Shown one piece after another: positions 1-7,120 of a stretch of DNA of 64,000 bases. Origin of the DNA: Nitrosospira multiformis (GTDB lineage: Bacteria > Pseudomonadota > Gammaproteobacteria > Burkholderiales > Nitrosomonadaceae); NCBI RefSeq assembly GCF_900111585.1, contig NZ_FOHI01000003.1:248001-312000 (forward strand). Direction: 5' to 3'. The notes beneath the pieces are model-generated. The model searched no databases and was not told where the DNA came from. It worked only from the letters and a program-made list of their open reading frames with translations. The translations under genes were made by a program, and so were the position numbers. Each line of letters begins with the position of its first letter. Position 1 is the first letter of the stretch.

Positions 1-525
1 GAACTTATTGCGTTACGTCATGATGGGACAATTGGTCAACTCATTGATCATATTTGTGCTAACCACTTTCCACGCCTCCCTGAGGCAATAATGCGTCGAG
101 AAAATGAGGCTGCTGCACAATTAGAGAAGCCCGACGAAGAAGTTTCAGAAAGCGTAAAGCTTACTCGGCAACTGCGGAAAATTTCATATCAAGAAATGAT
201 TGCCCTCGATCAATTCATTGATGGGCATACTCCCTTTGCTACTAAGCACAGTGTTAAGGGCGATGAATTTGAAAATGTTCTCGTTGTTCTTGGCCGGGGT
301 TGGAACAAATACAATTTTGACCAGTATCTTGAATGGGAGGGATCGGGCAGTGTTCCAGTTGATAAGCAAGATGTCTTTGAAAGAAACCGTAATCTCTTTT
401 ATGTTTCTTGCTCACGGCCTACAACTCGCCTTGCACTTCTTTTCACACAAAAACTGTCATGCATGTCATTGCAGACGTTGAAGGCGTGGTTTGGTCCAGA
501 TTCTGTCCATAGCTTTGCTCCATAG
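1..525 (+). CDS. UvrD/Rep-type helicase, C-terminal part (partial)
   Basis: The reading frame is open from the left edge of the window to the stop at 525, so this is the last 174 codons of a longer gene. It carries what look like superfamily 1 helicase C-terminal motifs: 'TKHSVKGDEFENVLVV' (motif V-like) and 'RNLFYVSCSRPTTRLALLF' (motif VI-like, with its Arg). In UvrD/Rep enzymes these contact ATP and DNA during 3'-5' unwinding. The N-terminal Walker A half lies outside the window, so the full domain set and the subfamily cannot be judged. The base composition is more AT-rich than the core genes to the right, consistent with accessory DNA. Confidence 0.75.
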   Translation, partial: ELIALRHDGTIGQLIDHICANHFPRLPEAIMRRENEAAAQLEKPDEEVSESVKLTRQLRKISYQEMIALDQFIDGHTPFATKHSVKGDEFENVLVVLGRGWNKYNFDQYLEWEGSGSVPVDKQDVFERNRNLFYVSCSRPTTRLALLFTQKLSCMSLQTLKAWFGPDSVHSFAP

Positions 526-647
526 AGGTAAGCAAGGCGGGTTTGTTGCTATCTCGATATGAAAAAATAGTGAATGATAAAGGACGTTATCATTCATAAA
601 GATGTCACTAAAAGGAGAGGATCCAGTGGCTTCCGAATGCGCTTATA

Positions 648-676
648 ATATAAGCTAGATGTTAACTAGCTTATAT
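648..676. promoter_or_regulatory. Palindromic operator of the vapBC-like pair
   Basis: A perfect 11-bp inverted repeat, ATATAAGCTAG at 648-658 and CTAGCTTATAT at 666-676, is separated by 7 bases. It lies directly before the Shine-Dalgarno sequence GGAGGT (678-683) and ATG (687) of the antitoxin. Type II antitoxins usually bind such palindromes to autoregulate their operon. Binding is inferred from position and symmetry only. Confidence 0.6.
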
Positions 677-686
677 CGGAGGTTAT

Positions 687-929
687 ATGCGTGAGATCGG
701 AGCGTTCGAGGCCAAGAATAAACTGGGGACCTTGCTCGACTGGGTCGAGAATGGCGAAGAAGTTCTTATTACTCGACATGGCAAAGCCGTAGCGAGACTG
801 GTTCCCGCTGAGCCTGGCTTTAACCGTGCGAAAGCTCGTCAGGTGGCCCGCAGTTTATTGGACGCCAGCCGCGGGGTTACCTTGGGCGACCTCAAGATTA
901 AGGATCTCATCAATGAAGGTCGTTTGTGA
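687..929 (+). CDS. Type II antitoxin, Phd/YefM (VapB-like) family
   Basis: An 80-residue protein with the N-terminal Phd/YefM pattern 'MREIGAFEAKNKLGTLLDWV' followed by 'GEEVLITRHGKAVARLVP', the DNA-binding and dimerisation part of prevent-host-death antitoxins. The C-terminal tail (about residues 45-80) would wrap and neutralise the toxin. The start is supported by GGAGGT 3 bases upstream of ATG. It overlaps the toxin gene by 4 bases (GTGA), so translation is coupled. The palindrome just upstream suggests autoregulation. Confidence 0.85.
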   Translation: MREIGAFEAKNKLGTLLDWVENGEEVLITRHGKAVARLVPAEPGFNRAKARQVARSLLDASRGVTLGDLKIKDLINEGRL

Positions 930-1339
930 GCTTAGTTCTTGATAGTTCAGTGGCTCTCACATGGTGTTTTGAGGATGAGCATACTTCCACCACCCTTGAT
1001 TTGCTGGATCAGATCGTTGAAACAGGTGCAATGGCTCCGTCGCTTTGGCCCCTGGAAATTCTTAATGGTCTAGCCATGGCCGAGCGACGCGGCCGACTTG
1101 ACGCGACACGCCGCCATCAGCTAGCTGGGTTTCTTCGTGATCTGCCGATTAATCTTGATCCTGAAACTGCAAGCCAGTCATGGACAGCAACAGCCTTACT
1201 TGCCGAACGCTACCGGCTCACCCTCTATGATGCAGCGTATTTAGAGCTGGCCCAACGACTCGATTTGCCCTTGGCCACGCTCGATCAAGAACTACGCGTT
1301 GCTGGCGGCGCGCTTGGACTCACCTTGCTTGGCGATTAA
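926..1339 (+). CDS. PIN-domain ribonuclease toxin, VapC-like
   Basis: A 137-residue PIN protein. The acidic residues that hold the catalytic Mg2+ are visible as D6 ('LVLDSS'), E44 ('PLEILN'), D102 ('LYDAAYL') and D120 ('ATLDQEL'). VapC toxins cut RNA, commonly tRNA or rRNA, when the labile antitoxin is lost. Translation starts at GTG 926 inside the antitoxin stop (GTGA). All four acids are present and the length is normal, so the toxin looks intact. The RNA target cannot be told from sequence. Confidence 0.87.
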   Translation: MSLVLDSSVALTWCFEDEHTSTTLDLLDQIVETGAMAPSLWPLEILNGLAMAERRGRLDATRRHQLAGFLRDLPINLDPETASQSWTATALLAERYRLTLYDAAYLELAQRLDLPLATLDQELRVAGGALGLTLLGD

Positions 1340-1458
1340 CCATGCCGACAACACCCGCTTCTTGCCCACCTGCCAGCCTTCACGCTTGAGCATCACTAAC
1401 CCCCGCAGATAGCCGAACCTGGGACGCCTTAGGGCAATGTCGCGAAATGCGCTGGCAC

Positions 1459-1533
1459 TAATTGCTCCAAATGTAGAGCAATGTGATCCAAAAAACGGTC
1501 TTTATTCTATATAAAAAGCAGTGGATGATTCCA
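1459..1533 (+). repeat. Duplicated promoter segment, copy 1, with LysR-type box
   Basis: These 75 bases match 3513-3587 with about 6 mismatches and no gaps, in the same orientation. The left part is an inverted repeat ATTGCTC-N8-GAGCAAT (1461-1482), with the dyad symmetry of a LysR-type regulator site. The right part is AT-rich (TTTATTCTATATAAAAAG, 1501-1518) and may hold the promoter. It lies upstream of the transporter gene at 1593. Both copies flank the LysR gene at 2620-3510, the natural candidate to bind them. Confidence 0.7.
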
Positions 1534-1592
1534 TTCTCCAAATTCGAAGAAATCATCATGAAGATGATGATAGCTGTGATCAAGAAGGGAGC

Positions 1593-2519
1593 ATGAACAT
1601 TAAGCTGTTCGGCTTTGTGCTAGCTCTGTTGGAGCTGGCTGCAGGGGATGCAATTGCCAAGGAGGGTAGCGACCAGTATCCAAACGGTGCCGAAAACTGG
1701 CTGGCGGGGGTAGCACCCCCCCCGGGCAATTACTTCCTCAACTATTTCGGTCATTACGGTGGCTCCTTGCATAACGGCAATGGTGACAAAGTGTCGGATG
1801 CATCTCTCAGTACCTGGTTCAACGCATTTCGCCTTATCCACATCAATGAAATGAGCATTCTCGGGGGTAATTACGGTGTTCATATCATCGTGCCAATAGT
1901 GTATCAAAGGATGAAGCTTGGGGACCATGATTCAGTTATCGGGCTGGGTGATATAACCATCAGTCCTTTCGGTTTGAACTGGCATTTAGGGAACTGGCAT
2001 TGGGTAGCTGCATTGGACATTCGCCTACCTACGGGCCAGTATAAAGCCGGTAATCCGCGCAAGAGCATCGGCGCCAATTACTGGAGCATCGAACCACTCT
2101 TCGCGGTGTCCTGGCTCTCTGAAAAGGGGTGGGAGATCTCCAGTAAATTCATGTACAACATCAAGAGTAAGAATAAGGAGTTTCGTCTTGGCATTGGCGA
2201 ACCGAAAATGGACTATGCGTCCGGTGACGAACTCCACATTGACTTTCTTGCTGGCAAGCGTTTTGCTTTATGGGGTGTTGGCCTTTCAGGTTATTACCTG
2301 AAGCAGACGACAAACGATAAACTCGATGGGCAAGCAATCTCGCCGGCGCTTGGCCCTTGGTCCCCGGGGCGTAAAGGTGAAGTGTTTGCGATTGGGCCTA
2401 GCGTGAGTTATAACAGCCCGACCGGAACGATGTTTATTGCACAGTGGCAGCATGAAATGCACGTCAAGAATCGTTTCCAGGGTTACACAGCCTGGTTGAA
2501 ATTGATCATGCCCTTCTGA
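1593..2519 (+). CDS. Outer-membrane transporter-like protein (phenol MetA-degradation/SphA-like)
   Basis: A 308-residue exported beta-rich protein. A signal peptide spans about residues 1-22 ('LLELAAGDAIA' then KEG). The body has alternating aromatic and polar strands, e.g. 'GNYFLNYFGHYGGSL', and ends in an aromatic strand 'WLKLIMPF', typical of the PF13557-type channel family found near aromatic-compound catabolic genes. The frame is open from 1521, but ATG 1593 with AAGGGAG (1585-1591) is preferred because the upstream part falls in the promoter repeat. Probable control is by the neighbouring LysR protein. The transported substrate is unknown. Confidence 0.65.
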   Translation: MNIKLFGFVLALLELAAGDAIAKEGSDQYPNGAENWLAGVAPPPGNYFLNYFGHYGGSLHNGNGDKVSDASLSTWFNAFRLIHINEMSILGGNYGVHIIVPIVYQRMKLGDHDSVIGLGDITISPFGLNWHLGNWHWVAALDIRLPTGQYKAGNPRKSIGANYWSIEPLFAVSWLSEKGWEISSKFMYNIKSKNKEFRLGIGEPKMDYASGDELHIDFLAGKRFALWGVGLSGYYLKQTTNDKLDGQAISPALGPWSPGRKGEVFAIGPSVSYNSPTGTMFIAQWQHEMHVKNRFQGYTAWLKLIMPF

Positions 2520-2619
2520 CGAGCACAAACTATCCTCACCTTGATCACTTACTACAATCCGAGGTGAATGGATACAATCTCTGGGTGGCGGCCAGCATCA
2601 GGGAAATTTCAGCATCTTT

Positions 2620-3510
2620 TTAAACCCCGTGTTTTAAACCCTGTGGCAGGCGCTCCCGTAAGAACTCGATGAAGCACTGTGTCTTTGCGGGCAGCAATCG
2701 GGTCTCAGTGACGGCATAGACGGGTACTGGAGTGCCATGCCATTGAGGCAGTACGCGACGCAACTGCCCGCTGGCAAGATCATCGGTGACAATTTCCTCC
2801 AGCATCATGATAATGCCCATATCGAGTGTTCCCAAGCGGCGAATCATGGCGACACTGTTGAGCGTGAACCGGCCACTGATAGAAACCTTGAGGGTTTGCG
2901 TCCCATCATGCAGTGTCCACGTACCGGTCTTCAGGATGCTCAGACACTCATGGTGCTCCAGATCGGCAGGCTCGACAGGTTCTCCCGAGCGGTCGAGATA
3001 ACGGGGTGAAGCGTAAAGGTACGTAGGGAGCATGGCCAGTGGACGTGCGATCAGCTGCGAATTCTCTGATTCTCCCAGGCGGATCGCCACATCGAAAGGC
3101 TCGCTCACCAGATCGACCCGCCGTGATGTGAGATCGAAATCGAAAGTGATGCCGGGATAGAGGTTTGCAAATTCGGCGACCAAAGGCGCCAAGTAGGCTA
3201 CGGTAAAATCCACAGGTAGTGAAGCGCGTAGCACTCCGCTGGGCTGTGCGAGCATTTTGCCGAGTTGTTCATGCGCAAGCCTGGCTTCATCGACGATGCG
3301 CTTGCAGCGCTCATAATAAATCTGACCGGCCTCGGTTAGCTCAATCTTGCGCGTTGTGCGATGCAAAAGGCGCAGCCCAATTGCCTTCTCCAACGCACTG
3401 ATCCGTCGCGACAGGGTTGAGTTCGGCATTCCGATAGTATCGGCAGCACCGCGAAAGCCCTTGGCCTTGACAACTTCCACGAACAAGGCCATGTCATTCA
3501 AAAACTCCAT
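2620..3510 (-). CDS. LysR-family transcriptional regulator
   Basis: A 296-residue LysR-type regulator. The winged helix-turn-helix is at residues 1-60 ('FRGAADTIGMPNSTLSRRI', 'ALEKAIGLRLLHRTTRKI'), followed by the periplasmic-binding-like effector domain from about residue 90. It lies between two targets that carry the same ATTGCTC-N8-GAGCAAT box: its own start/lipoprotein intergenic region and the transporter promoter at 1459. It probably regulates itself and both genes. The N-terminal motif 'NDMALFVEVVKAKGFRGAA' is common in the CrgA/AaeR-like subgroup. The effector is unknown. Confidence 0.88.
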   Translation of the reverse strand: MEFLNDMALFVEVVKAKGFRGAADTIGMPNSTLSRRISALEKAIGLRLLHRTTRKIELTEAGQIYYERCKRIVDEARLAHEQLGKMLAQPSGVLRASLPVDFTVAYLAPLVAEFANLYPGITFDFDLTSRRVDLVSEPFDVAIRLGESENSQLIARPLAMLPTYLYASPRYLDRSGEPVEPADLEHHECLSILKTGTWTLHDGTQTLKVSISGRFTLNSVAMIRRLGTLDMGIIMMLEEIVTDDLASGQLRRVLPQWHGTPVPVYAVTETRLLPAKTQCFIEFLRERLPQGLKHGV

Positions 3511-3512
3511 GT

Positions 3513-3587
3513 TAATTGCTCCAAAAATAGAGCAATGTTATCCAAAAAACAGTCTTTATTCTATATAAAAAGCAGTAGATAATTCCA
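3513..3587 (+). repeat. Duplicated promoter segment, copy 2, with LysR-type box
   Basis: Second copy of the 75-base segment at 1459-1533. The dyad ATTGCTC-N8-GAGCAAT is at 3515-3536, only a few bases from the LysR start codon (3510), so it may be the autoregulatory site. The AT-rich part points towards the lipoprotein gene at 3631. Confidence 0.7.
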
Positions 3588-3630
3588 CTCCCATGGTAAG
3601 GTTATTGTAAAGTTTATAGGGAGTTATTTT

Positions 3631-3858
3631 ATGAAGCGTATTATTAGTGCAGTTACTATTGCTCTGTCAGTTATGCTGATAGCCGCGTGTGGTCGTCCTT
3701 CGGTGCCGATTAATGAAAGAGAAAGGGAAAATTATGAAAGAATTCTTGCTGGTAAAAAAATAGAGTGTGCATACGGACTGGATGCTAATGGATCATGCCT
3801 GAAAGAAGGTGAAGATGGCATCTGGCCAATTCTGGCTCCGGACGCTCCGGACGTGTAG
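3631..3858 (+). CDS. Small lipoprotein, unknown function
   Basis: A 75-residue protein with a lipoprotein signal: basic 'MKR', hydrophobic core, then 'LIAAC' with the lipidated Cys at residue 20. The mature part is about 55 residues with two further Cys ('IECAYGLDANGSCLKEG'). I do not recognise a family. The promoter region is the LysR-box repeat at 3513-3587, so it may be co-regulated with the transporter at 1593. AGGGAG precedes the ATG by about 8 bases. Confidence 0.6.
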   Translation: MKRIISAVTIALSVMLIAACGRPSVPINERERENYERILAGKKIECAYGLDANGSCLKEGEDGIWPILAPDAPDV

Positions 3859-3904
3859 CCTTGCGCCCATGCAAAGTGCGGCCATCGGCGCACCGGAAAG
3901 AGGC

Positions 3905-3933
3905 GTGTTCCCCGCATGCGCGGGGATGAACCG
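3905..3933 (+). repeat. Solitary type I-E-like CRISPR repeat unit
   Basis: A 29-base sequence beginning GTGTTCCCCGCATGCGCGGG and ending GATGAACCG. It has the length, the CCCCGC...GCGGGG stem and the terminal GAACCG of type I-E CRISPR repeats. No second copy is found one spacer length (about 32 bases) on either side, and no cas gene is nearby. It is therefore a relic or an isolated repeat, not an array. Confidence 0.65.
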
Positions 3934-4011
3934 TCCCGCATAATCGGTAACAAATAGCGCGGCATCATCCTTCCTGCCTTTTCTGTTCCGTTTTCTGAGA
4001 CGATCCCACAA

Positions 4012-4230
4012 TCACCCTTGGCAGCCAGATGGGAAAAATAGCAATTCTCGCTTTACTACTGTAGAACCGGCTATGACATTGAATGAATGCCCGGCTACTA
4101 TCTCATCTAGGCTATTTCTTAAGTTCTTGCGATTGATGAGGATTTCGAATTGCTCCCTGTCCTGAACCCGTAATCCATCGGGACCACAATAGCGTTCTCG
4201 CTGCTCCAGAGTTAGGCGGGGGCCACACAC
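4012..4230 (-). CDS. Hypothetical protein, weakly supported
   Basis: A 72-codon frame from GTG 4230. The composition looks protein-like ('EQFEILINRKNLRNSLDEIV') but there is no recognised family, no strong ribosome-binding site and no operon partner. It is reported because the space is otherwise empty. It could be a fragment of a larger lost gene or a chance ORF. Confidence 0.28.
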   Translation of the reverse strand: MCGPRLTLEQRERYCGPDGLRVQDREQFEILINRKNLRNSLDEIVAGHSFNVIAGSTVVKRELLFFPSGCQG

Positions 4231-4245
4231 TTCGGCCTTGCAACT

Positions 4246-4262
4246 CTAAGGGTTTCCCTTAG
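4246..4262. promoter_or_regulatory. Short perfect palindrome before the exported protein gene
   Basis: CTAAGGG-TTT-CCCTTAG forms a perfect 7-bp dyad about 90 bases upstream of the ATG at 4350. It could be an operator or an RNA hairpin. There is no U-run, so a terminator is less likely. Confidence 0.3.
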
Positions 4263-4349
4263 TATAAAACCAGAGTTTCCCCAATATACGCATAGTGTTG
4301 ACTGAGATAGGATAAAGTCACCTTCATCCTGTTTGGCTTCATTACTATC

Positions 4350-4760
4350 ATGAAAACAAAACTAGGAAATATCTTCGCAGTGTTATCAATGGCAGCCCTG
4401 CTAGGTTCGATGAGCTCCTTGACGATTGCAGCCGAGCCCATTGACACTGAGATTCGTGCGGCTATCCAGAAAGTCACGACTCCGAGCGATCATGAGGCGG
4501 TAGCGAAATATTATGAAAATGCCGCTATGCAAATGCAGGCAAAAGTGCAGGAAGAAAAGGAATTGCTGGAGCAGTATGAGAATAAAAGCTATCTTTATGG
4601 CAGACAAGCTCAGGACCTGCAATCGCATACTGCAGCATTAATACACCGTCACGAGCAGACCGTCGTGGCCGACATGAAAGAAGCCGCCTTGCATCGTCGA
4701 ATGGCATCGAAGCTTGATGAAAACCATGCGGCGTCCGACCGCGAAAGCCCGGCAATGTGA
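4350..4760 (+). CDS. Small exported coiled-coil protein
   Basis: A 136-residue protein with a cleavable signal peptide (residues 1-28, 'SSLTIAA' then EPID). The mature part is almost entirely charged helix, rich in Glu, Gln and Ala ('QAKVQEEKELLEQYENKSY'), so probably a periplasmic coiled coil. The segment around 'YENKSYLYGRQAQDLQSH' resembles 'YEDKSFLQGRHRQGSQAQ' of the lipoprotein encoded at 8176-8583, so the two are likely paralogues. The function is unknown. It is monocistronic. Confidence 0.65.
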   Translation: MKTKLGNIFAVLSMAALLGSMSSLTIAAEPIDTEIRAAIQKVTTPSDHEAVAKYYENAAMQMQAKVQEEKELLEQYENKSYLYGRQAQDLQSHTAALIHRHEQTVVADMKEAALHRRMASKLDENHAASDRESPAM

Positions 4761-4796
4761 GTGAACAGCGGCAAGGATAAAGGATAAGCCCGGTTT

Positions 4797-5786
4797 TCAG
4801 TAACTCACCTTGAACGTTGGGCTATCCTCCGGTCGGGTCTTGCGGTGATCATAAATTCGGGTTGTCGCAATATTCGCATGCCCCAGCCACTCCTGCACCT
4901 TGGCGATGTCCGCCCCGTTATCCAGCGCGTTCGTCGCCGCCGTTGCGCGCATCACGTGCGGCCCCATGTTCTCCCCAAAAATCCCCAGCTTCCTTAAATA
5001 CTTCAGCACCACCTCGAAATAGATCGAATCGGGGGTCAGCGCCGTCAGGGTGTGGCCGTGCACATTGTTTTTGACCGGCCGGAACAGGGGCGCATCGGGA
5101 TTTGGCCCGTGGCCCGCCGCTTCCAGATACTCTTCGATCAGGGTGAGCGTGCTCGGGTGGGTGGGAATGAAGCGCATCTTGCCACCCTTGCCCTTGATTC
5201 GCAGGTGCGCAACCCCGCGGCGCATCTGGTTGTAGTCCTTCACCTTGAGCTTGGCCAATTCCTCGCGCCGGATGCCGTGATAGAGCAGGGCGGAGAGAAT
5301 GGCCCGGTCGCGCTTGCCCTTGAGCGTCTCGGCTTTCGGCGTCTCCAGCAGGGCGCGCGCCTGCGCATCCCCGAGCGCCGGGGTCTTGCCCTGCCAGGAT
5401 TCGACCGGGGGGCGCTTCACCCCCTTGACCGGATTATGCGTCACCGCATTGGCTTCGCACAGGTACTCGAACAGGGAGGAGAGTGCCGCCAATTTCCTGC
5501 GGATGGTGGCGCCTCCCAGCTGCTCTTCTTCCAGGCTCTTCCTCCACGCGAGCACATGGCTGCGCGTGACGATCCTGAAATCCTCCGGGCTGACGATGCC
5601 GGCAAAAGCCATGAAGCCGCGCAGGTCGTTCTGGTACGCGCGCCGGGTTTGCAGGCTGTCGATGTTGGCGAACCACTCGATCTCGGGTGGAACCTCGGCA
5701 AGCTTGCGAAATTGCGCCGAAGTCAGAGCGCTACCGGCGGCAGGCGCAGCCGGGGCGGCCGGGGAAACAATCAGTTCTTCACTCAT
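4797..5786 (-). CDS. Tyrosine recombinase/integrase
   Basis: A 329-residue site-specific recombinase. The N-terminal SAM-like core-binding domain is about residues 35-125 ('TRRAYQNDLRGFMAFAG') and the catalytic domain about 135-320. The catalytic set is complete: R173 ('GIRREEL'), K203 ('GKGGKMRF'), H277 and R280 ('HVMRATAA'), H303 ('WLGHANI') and nucleophile Y312 ('RIYDH'). The Ala/Pro-rich N-terminus is unusual. It resembles phage/integron-type XerC/D relatives. A damaged second copy of residues about 67-185 lies at 10232-10597. No attachment site could be identified. Confidence 0.9.
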   Translation of the reverse strand: MSEELIVSPAAPAAPAAGSALTSAQFRKLAEVPPEIEWFANIDSLQTRRAYQNDLRGFMAFAGIVSPEDFRIVTRSHVLAWRKSLEEEQLGGATIRRKLAALSSLFEYLCEANAVTHNPVKGVKRPPVESWQGKTPALGDAQARALLETPKAETLKGKRDRAILSALLYHGIRREELAKLKVKDYNQMRRGVAHLRIKGKGGKMRFIPTHPSTLTLIEEYLEAAGHGPNPDAPLFRPVKNNVHGHTLTALTPDSIYFEVVLKYLRKLGIFGENMGPHVMRATAATNALDNGADIAKVQEWLGHANIATTRIYDHRKTRPEDSPTFKVSY

Positions 5787-6046
5787 GCCAATTCATCCTG
5801 GTGGCAAGTACCGCTATATCCATGCTGATCATATGGACAATCCTTTTTCAACACGCGAACAATCAATGCCGATGATGAAGGGGACAGAGAGCAAGATTCC
5901 CGCTCTCAATCCAGTTCTCATGACAGTTTCACCGTGACCTCAACACAGGCGCGCTGGCCGGTAAAAACTGCAAGCTACACACTCCAATTTTTCTCCTATA
6001 TATATATGCACACCATTGTCATATATACACCAGATTGCTTCAGCTG

Positions 6047-6334
6047 TCAGCCCGAGCGCTTGCGCGCGGCCAACAATTTTCGGGCGCGCTCGACGATTCG
6101 GTCAGTATTAAACTCGCCCAACTGTCCAGCCGCAACTTGCGCCAGGGCCTGGTCGATGTCCGCCTTGAGCGTTGCTAACTCCTCGTGCCGCAGCTCGCGC
6201 CGAAGCTTCCAGTCGCGCAGCGCCTCGCGAATCACTTCGCTGGCCGAAGCATAGTCGCCGTCATTGACGGCCCACTTGATCGTCTCCGCCAGTTCAGCGG
6301 TGAGCGTGATGGTCAGGCGTTCGAGTTCGGTCAT
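6047..6334 (-). CDS. ParD-like ribbon-helix-helix antitoxin, no toxin partner
   Basis: A 95-residue protein. The ribbon-helix-helix N-terminus 'MTELERLTITLTAELAETI' is followed by 'DYASASEVIREALRDWKLR', typical of ParD/CopG antitoxins. The start at 6334 is chosen because it begins the conserved strand; the frame is open to 6367. ParE is normally encoded directly downstream, but 5790-6046 has no such gene, so this is an orphan antitoxin or a relic. A strong palindrome lies upstream at 6404-6439. Confidence 0.75.
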   Translation of the reverse strand: MTELERLTITLTAELAETIKWAVNDGDYASASEVIREALRDWKLRRELRHEELATLKADIDQALAQVAAGQLGEFNTDRIVERARKLLAARKRSG

Positions 6335-6403
6335 TCGGTCTCCGGATAGCGGGTCTTTGGAGATCATACTTTATCATACTCTAGGGCTGAAGCTGGGGCA
6401 GGA

Positions 6404-6439
6404 TTTTACCCATGATAAAATATGTTATCATGGGTAAAA
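6404..6439. promoter_or_regulatory. 15-bp perfect inverted repeat upstream of parD-like gene
   Basis: TTTTACCCATGATAA (6404-6418) and its exact complement (6425-6439) are separated by 6 bases. It sits 70 bases upstream of the parD-like start. It could be an antitoxin operator, or a hairpin that ends transcription (A-rich and T-rich arms on both strands). Confidence 0.5.
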
Positions 6440-6527
6440 ATTGAAGAAAAATCTCTGCAAAATGGGGCATTTTAGGAAACGACAGCAATTACAGGCAGGC
6501 GAATTCCCAGTACCCTTGAATCGATGA

Positions 6528-6737
6528 ATGGAAGCACCTTGGTTGCGAAGGCTCAAAGACGCAATCGGGACGCAGAAGGCACGGATAACTTCCCATGTGG
6601 TAAAGGGAGAGACGGAGGGAAGGCAGCTTGTTGAAAAGATCCATCTAGTCAGGCCACGGCGTAAGCTGATCAGCGTGTCTATTAATTCACCAGGGGCTCG
6701 CTATAAAGCTCAGGATAAACGAAGCCAGATCAGCTAA
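6528..6737 (+). pseudogene. Degraded WGR-like protein fragment
   Basis: The segment 'SHVVKGETEGRQLVEKIHL' closely matches 'SHVVEGEVEGKQFIERIHL' of the WGR-like protein encoded at 11454-11795, also at the DNA level. The upstream part that should encode the WGR core is shifted and not recognisable. This is read as a remnant of a second copy; the ATG at 6528 is probably not a real start. Confidence 0.5.
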
Positions 6738-7120
6738 TGCGGCCGCATTGCGCGGAGTTGACGGAGCTCTTAAGCCCGCGCTTGTGTTATTCGCCAAAGG
6801 CATATTGATTCCTCCATGATTTGCGTGGGTCCACCTTCACTCTGCTTGGTGATGGAAGAATTAACGAGCGGGGCTATTTATCAAAGCCGGGTTTTTGCAA
6901 TGTGCAGACAGGCAAATGACGACAGGGCAGACACCACAAGCCGTCCTTTCCTGATGGCAGCACTTTTTCTCCTGGTGCTGACATTAAACTCCTCCTCTAT
7001 CTTGAACCATATCCCAGGGGAACCTCTTCATGTCTGCTCGCCGCGGATCTTTGACTAAGGGCGGGTAGAGACCAAACGTTTTCTTCCTTGTCCTCCTTGG
7101 GAATGAGGCACACTGAATAT
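6738..7120. other. Region without a recognised gene
   Basis: An 80-codon frame at 6816-7058 (+) shows no family resemblance and no ribosome-binding site. I see nothing else supportable here. Confidence 0.5.

Noticed and set aside
3732-4011. Minus-strand frames with 'SPRMRGT' and 'IPAHAGNT' peptides
   Set aside because: These peptides are the classical artefact of translating a type I-E CRISPR repeat; the repeat itself is reported instead.
3934-4011. Possible CRISPR array downstream of the single repeat
   Set aside because: No second repeat at the expected 61-base period on either side.
5052-5937. Long plus-strand frames opposite the tyrosine recombinase
   Set aside because: They are GC-driven antisense frames of a gene with all catalytic residues in place.
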